A stretch of DNA of 64,000 nt from Petasospora fabianii (Eukaryota; Ascomycota; Saccharomycetes; Phaffomycetales; Wickerhamomycetaceae): NCBI GenBank assembly GCA_022641835.1, contig CP048715.1, positions 62,001-126,000 on the forward strand. The letters are read 5' to 3'. Shown piece after piece: positions 47,190-58,327 of this stretch; the stretch's first letter is position 1; every line of letters starts with the position of its first letter. The translations under genes were made by a program, and so were the position numbers. The notes below the pieces were generated by a model, which saw only the letters and a list, made by a program, of their open reading frames with translations, was not told the DNA's origin and did not search any database.

Positions 47190-50100
47190 ATGGCAGTAAG
47201 TGAAACAATAACATACACTAATACGTCTCCTTTCACTAACACCCCGGATCAGGTCAACCGCACCATGGAGACCTCCATCGAGCGTAAGAAACGCTTCATA
47301 CTTAAAGACGATGCCAAGACAGAGAGACTTAAGGATAAACATGAGACGACAAAGAGATTTAAGTATCTTCTTGGTCTTACAGATCTCTTCCGTCACTTCC
47401 TCGACATGCGTTCAGCTAAGGATCCTGCACTAAAGAAGCTTATCCGTCAGATCGATGCCGAACAGCGTGCACAGGGATCATCTACTAAGAAACGTAACGG
47501 ATCCGGCGCCACATCACGTCGCAGAAAGACAGAGAAGGAAGAAGATGCAGAATTAATGGAAGACGAAGAACACGAAGAAGACACTACTGTACTCACTGAG
47601 TCGCCAAGCTATATTCATGGTAAACTTAGAGAGTATCAAATACAAGGTCTCAATTGGCTGATCTCTCTTCATGAAAACTCATTATCCGGTATTCTCGCAG
47701 ATGAAATGGGTCTCGGTAAGACACTACAAACCATTTCTTTCCTCGGATATCTGAGATATAACAAGGGTATCGATGGCCCATTCATTGTCATCGTTCCAAA
47801 ATCTACACTTGACAACTGGAGAAGAGAATTTGCCAAATGGACACCAGATGTTAACGTTTGTGTTCTTCAAGGTACCAAAGAAGAGAGAAACGAGATCATC
47901 AAAGATACCATCCTTGAGGCTAAGTTTGACGTGCTCGTGACATCATTTGAGATGGTTATCAGAGAAAAAGCATCACTTAAGAAAGTGGCATGGCAGTACA
48001 TCGTTGTTGATGAAGCCCATCGTATCAAGAACGAAGAAAGTGCTCTGTCTCAAATCATTAGACTCTTCTATTCAAAAAACAGACTCTTGATCACCGGTAC
48101 ACCTTTACAAAACAACTTGCACGAGCTTTGGGCCTTGCTCAACTTCATCCTTCCCGATGTGTTTGGAGATTCTGAACTATTTGATCAATGGTTTGAAAAC
48201 AATGACGATGATGATCAGGATACAGTTGTGCAACAACTTCATAAAGTGTTGAGTCCCTTCCTCTTGCGAAGAGTCAAGGCCGATGTCGAGAAATCGCTCT
48301 TGCCAAAGAAAGAAATGAACTTGTATGTCGGTATGTCTGACATGCAGGTCAAGTGGTACAAAAACTTGCTCGAGAAGGATATCGATGCTGTGAATGGTGT
48401 TGTCGGTAAACGTGATGGTAAAACACGCCTGCTTAACATTGTGATGCAGTTGAGAAAATGTTGTAATCATCCATACCTCTTTGAAGGTGCAGAACCGGGT
48501 CCACCATACACTACTGATGAACATCTTGTGTTTAACTCTGGTAAGATGATTGTCCTGGACAAATTACTGAAGAAGATGAAAGAACAAGGTTCAAGGGTAT
48601 TGATTTTTTCTCAGATGTCAAGACTATTGGATATCTTGGAGGATTACTGTTACTTCAGAGACTATGAGTATTGTCGTATCGATGGTTCCACATCACATGA
48701 AGACCGTATCGCTGCTATCGATGAGTACAATGCTCCAGACTCTGACAAGTTCATTTTCTTACTCACTACTAGAGCTGGTGGTTTGGGTATCAACTTGACC
48801 ACAGCTGATATTGTTGTTCTCTACGACTCTGACTGGAACCCGCAAGCTGATTTGCAGGCCATGGATAGAGCTCACAGAATCGGTCAGAAGAAGCAAGTTC
48901 ATGTTTATAGATTTGTCACTGAAAAGGCCATCGAGGAGAAGGTGATTGAAAGAGCTGCTCAGAAGTTACGTCTCGATCAGTTGGTTATCCAGCAGGGCAG
49001 ATCCGCAAACAAGAACACTGCTATTGGTAACACCGCTGATGATTTGCTCGGTATGATTCAGTTTGGTGCCAAAGAGGTGTTTGAAAACAAGGCAGCTAGC
49101 ACTGATACCGACATTGATGAAATCTTGAAGAAGGGTGAGGAAAAGACTGCAACTTTGAACGCCAAGTATTCTGCCCTCGGTTTGGATGATTTGCAAAAGT
49201 TCACATCTGAGCATTCTGCCTACGAATGGAATGGTGAAAACTTTGCCAAGAAGAACAATGATGGTGGGTTCACATGGATTAATCCATCCAAGAGAGAACG
49301 TAAGGAGTTGACCTACTCTGTTGATGGTTACTACAAGGATGTTCTGCAAGGTGGTAAATCCACCCCACAACCACGTGCTCCAAGAGCTCCAAAGACTATT
49401 CACATTCAAGACCACCAGTTCTTCAATCCAGCCGTGAAGGAACTTCTTGAAAAAGAGCAGCTGTATTACAAAAAGACTATAAACTACAAGGTCACAGCTG
49501 CTGACTTTGAAGGCAGTGACTTTGACAACGATGATATTCAAAAGATGAGGAAGGAGGAGCAAGCAAAGATTAACAAGGCTGTACCACTAACAGAAGAAGA
49601 AGAAGCTTTGAAGCAGGAGTATCTCGAGTCTGCTTTCAGTAATTGGTCCAGACGTGACTTCACCAATTTTGTCCAGCACTGTGCCAAGTTTGGAAGAGAC
49701 AATTACGAATTGATCGCTGAACAATACAGCAACAAGACCGCCGAGGATGTGAAGAAGTACTCTTCTGTGTTCTGGGACCGCTACAAGGAGATTGATGGAT
49801 ACGAAAAGTACATTGCCCAGATTGAGACTGGTGAGAAAAAGGCTCAAAAGCTTGTTACCCAGGCCAAGTTGCTTGCCCAAAAGATCAAACAGACCGATGC
49901 TCCTCTGGATAATATGACCATTCAGTATCCACCAAACAATTCCAAGAGAATCTACTCCGTCTCTGAAGACCGTTTCCTTCTTGTCACCGTGAATAAGATT
50001 GGTTTGATGACTGAGAATGTATGGGAGAAGGTGAAGGCTGAGATCAGAAGATCTGAAATGTTCCGCTTTGATTGGTTCTTATCGTCTCGTACACCTCAGG

Positions 50101-50345
50101 AGATTGCCAGAAGAACCAACACACTCCTTCTCGCTGTGACTAGAGAATTTGAAGGTCCAGATGCCCTCAAGAGGAAGAGAGACCGTAAGGCCACTACCAC
50201 ATCATCCGCTACAACGGAGAACACGCCGGCTCTGAGTCGCCAAGGAACACCAGCTCTCGATGATCTCTCCAGAAAAAAAAAAAAAACCAGCGAGGAGGCC
50301 CCTGAAACCACCGAAGCACCAGCTGTCAAGAAGGTAAAAGTCTGA
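47190..50345 (+). CDS. ISW2: ISWI chromatin-remodelling ATPase Isw2
   Basis: A 1051-residue ISWI ATPase as an unbroken frame. Features: [14 protein letters not shown], AutoN-type [15 protein letters not shown], helicase motifs [50 protein letters not shown] and [12 protein letters not shown], then HAND-SANT-SLIDE ([20 protein letters not shown]). The sequence resembles Isw2 more than Isw1. Isw2 slides nucleosomes to repress early meiotic and other genes. The start may be spliced: ATGGCA is followed by GTAAGT, a CACTAAC branch and ATCAG, a 57-nt in-frame intron at 47196-47252. An A14 run at 50273-50286 encodes a Lys tract near the C-terminus. Confidence 0.94.
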   Translation: MAVSETITYTNTSPFTNTPDQVNRTMETSIERKKRFILKDDAKTERLKDKHETTKRFKYLLGLTDLFRHFLDMRSAKDPALKKLIRQIDAEQRAQGSSTKKRNGSGATSRRRKTEKEEDAELMEDEEHEEDTTVLTESPSYIHGKLREYQIQGLNWLISLHENSLSGILADEMGLGKTLQTISFLGYLRYNKGIDGPFIVIVPKSTLDNWRREFAKWTPDVNVCVLQGTKEERNEIIKDTILEAKFDVLVTSFEMVIREKASLKKVAWQYIVVDEAHRIKNEESALSQIIRLFYSKNRLLITGTPLQNNLHELWALLNFILPDVFGDSELFDQWFENNDDDDQDTVVQQLHKVLSPFLLRRVKADVEKSLLPKKEMNLYVGMSDMQVKWYKNLLEKDIDAVNGVVGKRDGKTRLLNIVMQLRKCCNHPYLFEGAEPGPPYTTDEHLVFNSGKMIVLDKLLKKMKEQGSRVLIFSQMSRLLDILEDYCYFRDYEYCRIDGSTSHEDRIAAIDEYNAPDSDKFIFLLTTRAGGLGINLTTADIVVLYDSDWNPQADLQAMDRAHRIGQKKQVHVYRFVTEKAIEEKVIERAAQKLRLDQLVIQQGRSANKNTAIGNTADDLLGMIQFGAKEVFENKAASTDTDIDEILKKGEEKTATLNAKYSALGLDDLQKFTSEHSAYEWNGENFAKKNNDGGFTWINPSKRERKELTYSVDGYYKDVLQGGKSTPQPRAPRAPKTIHIQDHQFFNPAVKELLEKEQLYYKKTINYKVTAADFEGSDFDNDDIQKMRKEEQAKINKAVPLTEEEEALKQEYLESAFSNWSRRDFTNFVQHCAKFGRDNYELIAEQYSNKTAEDVKKYSSVFWDRYKEIDGYEKYIAQIETGEKKAQKLVTQAKLLAQKIKQTDAPLDNMTIQYPPNNSKRIYSVSEDRFLLVTVNKIGLMTENVWEKVKAEIRRSEMFRFDWFLSSRTPQEIARRTNTLLLAVTREFEGPDALKRKRDRKATTTSSATTENTPALSRQGTPALDDLSRKKKKTSEEAPETTEAPAVKKVKV

Positions 50346-50600
50346 ACGGTAATGTGTACATTGATGAGTAAACGATACAAATATGGTTAGAAGCCCTGAG
50401 TAGTAATTAGTGGAGGAGCTGTGTAGGATTCACCCGGACACCAGTGGGGTTCTCAAGTGGTGCGATTTCGCGAACTCCCGCGAATTCCCCACACAGACTG
50501 TCAGCCAATAAACAGGGCAACGATTACCCCCTCCTTTGTTATCGTTCCCAACCAAACAGCTCAGGACAGCCCACGCTAGATCCATCGACCCTTAGAAACA

Positions 50601-52775
50601 ATGCTCTCCCGACTCAGGGCATCGTCCCGTCCCCTTGTCCGTCGCTTCTCGCAGTTTGCGCCGCTGCGTGCAGAGGTGGAGGTCACCATCGACGACGTCA
50701 AGGTCAAGATTGAGAACGGGTCCTCCATTATCCAAGCCTGCGACAAGGCTGGTGTCGCTATCCCACGTTATTGTTACCACGAGAAGCTTGCCATTGCGGG
50801 ATCGTGCCGTATGTGCCTCGTTGATGTCGAGAAGGCTCCAAAACTCGTTGCATCGTGTCATTTCCCAGTGAGAGAAGGTATGGTTGTTCATACAAACTCT
50901 GAGCGTGTCAAAAACTCTCGTGAGGGTATCACCGAATTCCTTCTCCAGAACCATCCATTAGACTGCCCAATTTGTGACCAGGGTGGTGAATGTGATCTCC
51001 AAGAACAATCCCTTAGATATGGTTCCGACAGGGGCAGATACAAGGATGTCGCGGGTAAGAGAGCCGTGGAGAACAAGGCTATCGGACCATTGATCAAGAC
51101 TTCCATGAATCGTTGTATCCACTGTACGAGATGTGTTAGATTCTTGAACGATGTCGCTGGTGCTCCAGAGTTTGGTACATCTGGACGTGGTAACGACATG
51201 CAGATTGGTACTTATGTCGAGAGAAACGTGAACTCTGAATTGTCGGGTAACATCATCGATTTGTGCCCAGTTGGTGCATTGACCTCTAAGCCGTACGCAT
51301 TCAAGGCTAGACCTTGGGAGTTGAAAAGAACTGAGACCATTGATGTCTTGGACGGTTTGGGATCCAACGTTAGGGTTGACTGCAGAGGTATCGAGGTGAT
51401 GAGAGTCTTACCAAGATTGAACGATGACATCAACGAGGAATGGATCTCTGACAAAACACGTTTCGCCTGTGATGGATTGAAGACACAGAGATTGACCACT
51501 CCACTGATCAGAGTCGGCAACAAATTTGAAACTGCAACTTGGGAGGAGGCATTGTCCACCATCGCTGCCGCATACACCAAGATTCAACCAAAGGGTTCTG
51601 AGTTGAAGGCAATTGCTGGAGCTTTGTCCGATGTTGAGTCAATGACTGCCTTGAAGGACTTGGTTAACAAGCTAGGCTCAGAGAATTTGACCACCGATGA
51701 CATTGTAAGAGAGAATGAGCCAGCTCCATTTGGAGCCAACATCAAGTCCAACTTTTTGTTTAACTCTAGCATTGTCGGTATCGAGGAAGCTGACCAGATT
51801 TTGCTTGTCGGTACAAACCCACGCCATGAGGCCAGTGTTTTGAATGCAAGAATCAGAGGAAGATGGCTTGGATCTGACTTGGAGGTACATCACGTTGGTG
51901 AGATCTTCGACTCTACATTTGACCTCAACCACTTGGGTGAGACCGCAACTGTCTTGAAGTCTGCATTAGAAGGTGAAGTTGGTAAGAAGCTATCTAATGC
52001 TAAGAACCCAATGATCATTGTTGGATCAGGTGTTGTCAACTCTCCAGACGCCAAGGCCATCTACTCGTTGATCGGTAGCTTTGTTAAGAAGAGTACCAAC
52101 TTCATCACGGAGGAATGGAACGGTTTGAACCTCTTACAACGTGATGCTTCCCGTGCAGGTGCCCTCGAGATTGGTTTCTTCAACACTTCGAAGGCTGCTG
52201 CTGCCACCAAGCCAAAGTTCATCTATTTGCTCGGTGCTGATGAGGTGAAGAACCAGGACATTCCTCGTGATGCCTTTGTTGTGTATCAGGGTCACCATGG
52301 TGATTTGGGTGCTTCATTTGCTGATGTCATCCTACCAGGTTCAGCATACACTGAGAAGTCTGGCACCTATGTCAACACCGAGGGAAGAGTCCAGACTACC
52401 ACGGCTGCCACTAACCCACCAGGATCTGCCAGAGAGGACTGGAAGATCATCCGTGCCTTGTCAGAGTTCATGAATGTCCAATTGGAGTATGACGACATCT
52501 ACACATTGAGAGGAAGAATGGGCCAGATTTCACCAGCGTTACAGTTCCCAGACATCATAGAACCGGTGAGTAGCTCCATTGCTAAGCTTGGTGTCAATGC
52601 TCTTGCTACGCTGGACAAAAAGATCACTGGTGCTCCATTGAAGAACCCTATCGAGAATTACTGGATGACTGACGTAATTTCTAGATCATCTGTTACGATG
52701 GCCAGATGCATTCAGAGCTTTGGTGAGAAGGGTGATAAGATCAATGACGAGAACCCTATGTACGCTATGGCTTGA
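50601..52775 (+). CDS. NUAM: Respiratory complex I 75-kDa subunit (NDUFS1/NUAM)
   Basis: A 724-residue protein. The N-terminal ~20 residues (MLSRLRASSRPLVRRFSQF) form an Arg-rich mitochondrial presequence. Iron-sulfur ligands are present: CYHEKLAIAGSCRMC with a later CHFP (N1b), H-LDCPICDQGGECD (N5) and CIHCTRCVRF with DLCPVGAL (N4). A molybdopterin oxidoreductase-like region follows. It carries electrons within the matrix arm of NADH:ubiquinone oxidoreductase. Its presence excludes Saccharomycetaceae and implies a proton-pumping complex I. Confidence 0.96.
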   Translation: MLSRLRASSRPLVRRFSQFAPLRAEVEVTIDDVKVKIENGSSIIQACDKAGVAIPRYCYHEKLAIAGSCRMCLVDVEKAPKLVASCHFPVREGMVVHTNSERVKNSREGITEFLLQNHPLDCPICDQGGECDLQEQSLRYGSDRGRYKDVAGKRAVENKAIGPLIKTSMNRCIHCTRCVRFLNDVAGAPEFGTSGRGNDMQIGTYVERNVNSELSGNIIDLCPVGALTSKPYAFKARPWELKRTETIDVLDGLGSNVRVDCRGIEVMRVLPRLNDDINEEWISDKTRFACDGLKTQRLTTPLIRVGNKFETATWEEALSTIAAAYTKIQPKGSELKAIAGALSDVESMTALKDLVNKLGSENLTTDDIVRENEPAPFGANIKSNFLFNSSIVGIEEADQILLVGTNPRHEASVLNARIRGRWLGSDLEVHHVGEIFDSTFDLNHLGETATVLKSALEGEVGKKLSNAKNPMIIVGSGVVNSPDAKAIYSLIGSFVKKSTNFITEEWNGLNLLQRDASRAGALEIGFFNTSKAAAATKPKFIYLLGADEVKNQDIPRDAFVVYQGHHGDLGASFADVILPGSAYTEKSGTYVNTEGRVQTTTAATNPPGSAREDWKIIRALSEFMNVQLEYDDIYTLRGRMGQISPALQFPDIIEPVSSSIAKLGVNALATLDKKITGAPLKNPIENYWMTDVISRSSVTMARCIQSFGEKGDKINDENPMYAMA

Positions 52776-53055
52776 TGGATCGCCGATGGCCCTATTTATT
52801 ATTTATTGTTATTTATTCCACCCACTCCACCCCCTATTTATTCACTTATTTATTGATCTTTTTGTATTTGATCATTATTTGGCACAGACATGAAGGTGTC
52901 ATAATATACACACAGAACTGCATGATCAACCTGTCCCGTAGTAGGCACTCTATACGGCGCTGCAAGCGGACTAACTTATTAAATGTCCTTGACATCAACT
53001 TGAAACGACGCATAACGGCATACTACTGCTACTCGTCTCCTACACTGTATCTCAT

Positions 53056-53304
53056 TCAACTATAACCATTCTGCTCATGGGTCATTGCAGATAATCCCCC
53101 ACTCCAAGAAGCCTCCTGAATATGCTGGACGAAGGTCACGGTCATGCGATACTCTTGAATCGACTTTGTAATCATCAATGAAGCACAGAAAGCGTGCATT
53201 AGAACAACCAGGCGAAAAAACTTCACATTAGGTTCATAGTCGTCCCCCTCTACCTCTTCTAGATGCATAACTAGAGTGATCTCCACAATGTGAGCCTCTT
53301 CCAT
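53056..53304 (-). CDS. Small open frame, uncertain gene
   Basis: An 82-codon frame from the ATG at 53304 (MEEAHIVEITLVMHLEEVEG) to a TGA at 53056, just downstream of RNT1 on the same strand. It has one modestly hydrophobic helix-like segment (FRLVVLMHAFCASLMI) and no recognised motif. No splice signals link it to RNT1. It may be chance. Confidence 0.25.
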   Translation of the reverse strand: MEEAHIVEITLVMHLEEVEGDDYEPNVKFFRLVVLMHAFCASLMITKSIQEYRMTVTFVQHIQEASWSGGLSAMTHEQNGYS

Positions 53305-53371
53305 AATCAATGGAACGTTCACGACTTTCTTTGCGTGTTTGAGGACTGTTTATCTGCCATCATCAGACAGA

Positions 53372-55060
53372 CTATCGAGCTGATCGGGATTGATCAGAAC
53401 CAGTGTTTCGTGATTTCCCGGATGAGGAGAAAGAAGGACGTGATGTGTCGCCAAATCCATGTCCTGAATGCGGAGCCTCATATGAGGAGGCAGCTGTTAC
53501 CGATGTTGCTGGTCTCTTTCTTGGATTGGCTTGTGGTGGATATGCTGCTGAGTCAGAGGCATCCGGCTCAGGTGGTGCTGTGGCAGGAGCTGATACAGTT
53601 GCGGCTGGAATTGGGGGAGGAGGTGATGTTGAAAGGGAAGATGACACAAGGTTTGTACCAGATGAGCTGCCAGAGCCCTTCCTTACCCATTTTCCGCTTT
53701 CGTCTCTAACCCATGCCCCATCCTTGGAACCGTGGCCACTGCTGTTAGACCCTGATTTCTTCTGGGACCTGTTCAGACTCTGCTTCGATTCATCTCTTGG
53801 AATGGCAGCTCTCAGCTGAGAAAACTTTTCAATTATCGACTTGTTGTCTAAAGCGTCCATAGCAGCTCTGAATCCGGCCTCCTTGGTGTTCTTACCTACA
53901 CCTGTACCAAGAATCTCATTGTCCTTAGTCTTCACCTGCACCTTGAACATAGTCTCGTTCTTATTAATGACACGGTCAATGGTATCGTAGTGAAGACCAA
54001 GCCCAGCATAACCAATCAGAGAATACAACTCAACCTTAGCGTTCGTGTTGAGTTCCTTATCCTTTGGATTTCCATTGTTCGGGTTATTAGTCACCTGGCC
54101 GTCAAAGTCAACAATCTCGGTACCATCAATCACAGGCTCAGCAAGTGCCTTGAGCCATTTGTAGACCTTTGAGTAGTTAGCTGGATTTTCCATAATCAAA
54201 CCACCAACATAAGCTTCAAAGACATCGGCATAAATCTTAAGCTTACCCTTGAAAATGCTGTCATCGGTGTTCATCTTAAGTTCACCATGGAAGCCATACG
54301 CCTGGGCCCAGCGCTGCAAGTTGACATTAGAGATAAGCTTTGCCCTAATCTGTGACATTTCACCTTCAGTTGCATTTGGACGCGCGTTATAAACAACAAG
54401 GGACATGATGTTGTTGAGGACAGAATCACCAATGAATTCAAGACGTTCGTTATGGGCATGAATGACTTCGGACTCGGAAATGAAAAGCTTGTCCTTGACA
54501 AGAGACTTGTGAATAAACACACGAGCACGAATAGCCGGGTTTTCTATCAGGGGAAGTTCAGGGAATCCATCTTTTCTGCGCTTCACAGGCTCATCATCAT
54601 GCGTGGTATCTAGCTGTTCACCGAGATCAAGCCGCACGGAGTCGTTTGAAAGCCCCTGATTTTTCAGCTTCTCAAAATCGACAATCTGGTCAAAGATGGG
54701 TAGTTGGTCCTTGGTATAGAGAGTCTTAAGATGTGCGGCCAATGAGAGCTTAGAACGCAACAAGGCGAGGACAACTTCAGCTGGAGCCGCGTCCTCATCC
54801 TTATCTAGCTTCTGCTTGAATGCCTCAAGCTCGTCAATGTCCAGTGCTTGTTCCAAAATGGTCTTGAGCGCATTTTGTAAGTTGTTTACAGCATGCTCAA
54901 TGGAGAGCACATCGCTTAGACCAAGGGAAGTTCTTGGTCCCTCTTGAGAGCCGATCTTGTGTCTGTATGGTTCGGACTCGTCTGTCTTTGCCTCGGAAAG
55001 CTTCGGCTTCTTCTTCTTGCTTTCCGCATCTTCCATCTTTCCTGACCCTCGTTTGCCCAT
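53372..55060 (-). CDS. RNT1: Ribonuclease III Rnt1
   Basis: A 562-residue RNase III. A helical N-terminal domain precedes the catalytic domain: NERLEFIGDSVL (about 203-214) with Glu and Asp ligands, MSQIRAKLISNVNLQRWAQAYGF, and ADVFEAYVGGL (about 277) with the second Asp and Glu. A dsRNA-binding domain follows (FKVQVKTKDNEILGTGVG-KEAGFRAAMDAL). The tail of about 140 residues is Ser/Pro/Ala-rich, longer than in S. cerevisiae Rnt1 (471). Rnt1 cuts AGNN-capped hairpins in pre-rRNA, snRNAs and snoRNA precursors, which in S. cerevisiae include the snR72-78 polycistron. Confidence 0.95.
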   Translation of the reverse strand: MGKRGSGKMEDAESKKKKPKLSEAKTDESEPYRHKIGSQEGPRTSLGLSDVLSIEHAVNNLQNALKTILEQALDIDELEAFKQKLDKDEDAAPAEVVLALLRSKLSLAAHLKTLYTKDQLPIFDQIVDFEKLKNQGLSNDSVRLDLGEQLDTTHDDEPVKRRKDGFPELPLIENPAIRARVFIHKSLVKDKLFISESEVIHAHNERLEFIGDSVLNNIMSLVVYNARPNATEGEMSQIRAKLISNVNLQRWAQAYGFHGELKMNTDDSIFKGKLKIYADVFEAYVGGLIMENPANYSKVYKWLKALAEPVIDGTEIVDFDGQVTNNPNNGNPKDKELNTNAKVELYSLIGYAGLGLHYDTIDRVINKNETMFKVQVKTKDNEILGTGVGKNTKEAGFRAAMDALDNKSIIEKFSQLRAAIPRDESKQSLNRSQKKSGSNSSGHGSKDGAWVRDESGKWVRKGSGSSSGTNLVSSSLSTSPPPPIPAATVSAPATAPPEPDASDSAAYPPQANPRKRPATSVTAASSYEAPHSGHGFGDTSRPSFSSSGKSRNTGSDQSRSAR

Positions 55061-55255
55061 CTTAGGATCTCAGGATAAGTATATGTGAAACTGAGGATTA
55101 CCAATGATCTGAGGAGTTCTTCAACATGGCATAATGGAGAAGGCTCCATTCTATATGATTTTTCGGTCGTACCCGCATCTAGGTGCATCCCGGCAGGGTA
55201 ACCCACTTTAGGCTTGTAGGTACTACAAAGAGCGTTTACAATGTCATGACGTTCA

Positions 55256-56836
55256 TTAGAACTTGAATTTTTCACCTTCGTCATCTTCGTCTCCATCATC
55301 ATCTTCCGCCTCCTCCTGTTTTGATGTTTCCGTTTTGGCCTTCTTAGAGAGCTGTTGTTCGCCGCCACTGCTCTTTCTCTTAGCCCCGGCAGATGGAATC
55401 TCATATGAACGTCCAGAAGACATCAACCCAGATCCAGCCTTGACATTTTCCTTAATGATCTGGTACAGTTTCTTTGGATCGACTTGCTCATCATCCTTAT
55501 CACGGGAAGCAAGCTCAACTTCGGCCAATGGCACATCCTCCTCATCACTTGGCTCTTCAACTACCTGTACTTCCTCCTCCATAACAACGGCATCATCACC
55601 GCTAGCATCTTCGTGGTTTCTACCAATTTCCTCTTCATCAACATATTGGGGTTCATCTTCATCTTCACCGGAATCCTGTCCGTCTTCTTCGTCCTCCTCT
55701 TCCTCACTCTCACTCTCATCCACAACGAGTAGCGTACCGAAAAGCTCTCTCTCAACTTCATCACCGTGATCCAGCTCTATTGTAGCACCATCCTGCAGCT
55801 CAACTGGCGCATTGAATCCAGGGAACTTCATATCCGGATAACTTGGCGGTGTACCCAACTGATGCATCTTTTGAATCCATGGCATGGCTACACCATCTGG
55901 GATACCCAATGCAGATCTGAGTTCCAACGAAACAACCCCAGGTTTGAACACAGAGTAGTCAAACTTTTCATTCTCTTTTCCTTCATAGTAGACATCACCA
56001 AACTTTGAAAGCTTGGGCTTGGTTTGAAACTTGAAAAAGGCGTCGTGAAGTTTCTGATAGTCCATATCGAGCCTATTCATCTTCGGTTGGACCCTCTCTC
56101 TCTGTCTTTGCTTCAGCGTAGCATCATCCTCTTGTGTAGTGTCTCTCATGTCTGTAATACCAGTTTCACTGATAAATCTGGGTAGTTCGAATGCCTTCTT
56201 TTCAAACCCACGTTTACTCGAGAGATAATCGCGTTTGTACTGCCAGTGTGGCGGGACTTCGATATGATTCTTTTGAGACTTGATCTGGACAAGGAGCACG
56301 GGATCAGCAGCATCAACATCGTACCACTGTACAAGTTCAGGGTTGGATGCAATTGCCTTGAGTTCAGAGAGAGGCATTTTGTTCGCTTTTCGAAGTTTCT
56401 TCTTGCTCATTTTTGGTTGATCTGTTGTATTTGTTTTGGTTTCCGTTTCAGAGTCGGACTCAAGTGGTGCATCATCGTCAGACATAATATCACCTTTCTT
56501 TGGATTCTCTGTGGCGATGGCATCTTCGGTATGGAATCGATCAAAGACTTGTTTAAATTGGGAGAACTCAGGCATGGACAATAGCTTGTCCATATCAGAT
56601 TCGAAGATCTTTCCAGAAGACGGTGCCGAAGAGAGAGCAATACCAGCTGAATCATCATTTATATCATTGTGTGCTGCCTCTTTGGCCTGTGTAACATCAG
56701 CTTGGTTAGTCTCTTTCTTGTCGACTGATGTCGGTGGTGTAGATGTTCCCTGTTGGGAGAGGGAATCCTGGTTGATCTTTTTGAGCTTCGCCTTTTCACG
56801 ACGGAGCTGATTCTTCGACTTTTGTTGTTTGGCCAT
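55256..56836 (-). CDS. CUS1: U2 snRNP SF3b subunit Cus1 (SF3B2/SAP145)
   Basis: The frame from the ATG at 56836 (MAKQQKSKNQLRREKAKLKK) gives 526 residues. The SF3b2 core holds ELVQWYDVDAADPVLLVQIKS, IEVPPHWQYKRDYLSSKRG, FELPRFI-TGI-DMRDT and the PSP domain with FGDVYYEGKENE, FKPGVVSLELRSALGI and GTPPSYPDMKFPGFNA. The C-terminal third is strongly acidic. Cus1 helps SF3b tether U2 snRNP to the branch site. It is somewhat longer than S. cerevisiae Cus1 (436), mostly through the acidic tail. A working branch-site machinery fits the CTAAC introns in this window. Confidence 0.93.
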   Translation of the reverse strand: MAKQQKSKNQLRREKAKLKKINQDSLSQQGTSTPPTSVDKKETNQADVTQAKEAAHNDINDDSAGIALSSAPSSGKIFESDMDKLLSMPEFSQFKQVFDRFHTEDAIATENPKKGDIMSDDDAPLESDSETETKTNTTDQPKMSKKKLRKANKMPLSELKAIASNPELVQWYDVDAADPVLLVQIKSQKNHIEVPPHWQYKRDYLSSKRGFEKKAFELPRFISETGITDMRDTTQEDDATLKQRQRERVQPKMNRLDMDYQKLHDAFFKFQTKPKLSKFGDVYYEGKENEKFDYSVFKPGVVSLELRSALGIPDGVAMPWIQKMHQLGTPPSYPDMKFPGFNAPVELQDGATIELDHGDEVERELFGTLLVVDESESEEEEDEEDGQDSGEDEDEPQYVDEEEIGRNHEDASGDDAVVMEEEVQVVEEPSDEEDVPLAEVELASRDKDDEQVDPKKLYQIIKENVKAGSGLMSSGRSYEIPSAGAKRKSSGGEQQLSKKAKTETSKQEEAEDDDGDEDDEGEKFKF

Positions 56837-57085
56837 TTTGAGAGACGAGCCACTGACTGTCAGGGGAGATGGAAACAAAGAGCGTGTGGATTAGCAGCTA
56901 CAGTCCAGTTCAACTTGATGAAAGAAACCGATGTGAAGTCCATCCATCGTGGCCCTGTCAAAACATGCAAAATATCGTGGTGTGCGGGTGTTTCTATAGT
57001 TCAAACATGGCTCTACAACATCTAACAACTACAAGGGCAAGGAAGTCAAATATTCATGTCCGTCGTTATGATCATTCATGCACAG

Positions 57086-57433
57086 TCACTGCTTCTTAGC
57101 TTTCGCTTCGATTTTGTCTAGTTTTTTGTAGATGTTCTCTACTTTGGACTTCAATAATGTATCGTTATCTTCGACGCGCTTTGTGATATCCTGGAGCATG
57201 GTTTCGATTTCCGTAGCCACGTCGAATATCGTGATAGTTTTCGCTGAGTGTGATGGTGTCTCTTCGCTTTCGGAAGTTGTGTTCTTTTGTGACTTCACTG
57301 GTGTAGAGAGCGGGGCCTCAGCCTTGGGCTCGGCCACGTCCTTAGACTGTGCAGGTGCGGGCTTGACTTCTGGAACGGTGAGGCCGTCACCGCTCGCATC
57401 AACGAAGGAATCCTTGGAGGAATTTGTGCTCAT
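57086..57433 (-). CDS. Small coiled-coil protein, unrecognised
   Basis: A 115-residue protein. Residues 1-65 are Ser/Pro/Glu-rich and probably disordered (PAPAQSKDVAEPKAEAP). Residues about 68-115 form a heptad-patterned helix (FDVATEIETMLQDITKRVED, LLKSKVENIYKKLDKIEAK). The size and layout recall small subunits of BLOC-1, Dam1 or similar helical complexes, but nothing is specific. It is divergent from RRG7 across about 200 bases. Confidence 0.6.
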   Translation of the reverse strand: MSTNSSKDSFVDASGDGLTVPEVKPAPAQSKDVAEPKAEAPLSTPVKSQKNTTSESEETPSHSAKTITIFDVATEIETMLQDITKRVEDNDTLLKSKVENIYKKLDKIEAKAKKQ

Positions 57434-57640
57434 TGTATCACTGTGATCGTCCCTATGTGTGTATGTGCTTGGGATGAAGAATTGGTGCTTGAAGGTCCGA
57501 CTCTGATGCCACTGCGTAGTGGATTGTGAATCTGGTGAAGAGCCAAATCGATCTTCAACAACAATCCGATCGCGAAGAGATCAGACGCGTCCAACTCTCT
57601 CTCTTTCTCTCTTTCTCTTAGTTCTCTTTTCAAAAACGTA

Positions 57641-58327
57641 ATGTCCCGAATATCCAAGGCAGCCAAGCCACTACTCAATAGCCAACCACAGCTCTCGAGC
57701 GTCTCGGCGTATCTCTCTCATGCAGAGACGAACTCACTCCGCCCTACATCCACAGCATTCATCGGCACGCTGTACGAACTGCACGTTCGTGATGAGCTCC
57801 AGAGACTTCTCGGAATACCACATCTCGATCACTACGGTGGCTCCTACGACAATGGAAGAGACCTAGGGGGAACATGGGACATATCAAGATACATCTGCAC
57901 ACCACCTGAGCTAATTAAGCCCATTAGAGTCAGAGGAAGAAGTGTCAAGCCAATCGCTCTCCGTAAGTCCCACAAGATGGACCTCTTGATCCAATGTAAA
58001 TGCTTCTCATCCAAGCTCACAGCAAAAGAAATCCGTGAACTCTCAGGGATCTTCAACTACAATGTCAGACCTAAAGATAAGTACACCACGCTGGCAATCA
58101 TGTCGTCTCCCTTGAACTTGACCAAACAAGCTATGGAACAGATGGATCGTAGTGAATTCCCCCTGATGTACGTCCAGATCCCACCGCTGAGAAGACGAAT
58201 CGAAGGTAATGGTGTGTATGACCCTCAGTCATACGTAGGGGACTCCCTCCATGGCGTATATCTCAATCCCTTGACATGTGCACTATGGGAAGGAACTCAA
58301 TTGTTAGACATATCGAGGAGGGTATAA
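57641..58327 (+). CDS. RRG7: Mitochondrial nuclease-fold protein Rrg7
   Basis: A 228-residue protein of the Rrg7 (DUF2034) family with a restriction-endonuclease-like core. STAFIGTLYELHVRDELQRLLGI begins the fold. DHYGGSYDNGRDLGGTWDIS supplies the Asp and KMDLLIQCKCF the (D/E)-x-K type motif, here Q-C-K. S. cerevisiae Rrg7 (242) is needed for respiratory growth and mtDNA maintenance. The N-terminus (MSRISKAAKPLLNSQPQ) is basic, Ser-rich and acid-free, compatible with a mitochondrial presequence. Confidence 0.88.
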   Translation: MSRISKAAKPLLNSQPQLSSVSAYLSHAETNSLRPTSTAFIGTLYELHVRDELQRLLGIPHLDHYGGSYDNGRDLGGTWDISRYICTPPELIKPIRVRGRSVKPIALRKSHKMDLLIQCKCFSSKLTAKEIRELSGIFNYNVRPKDKYTTLAIMSSPLNLTKQAMEQMDRSEFPLMYVQIPPLRRRIEGNGVYDPQSYVGDSLHGVYLNPLTCALWEGTQLLDISRRV

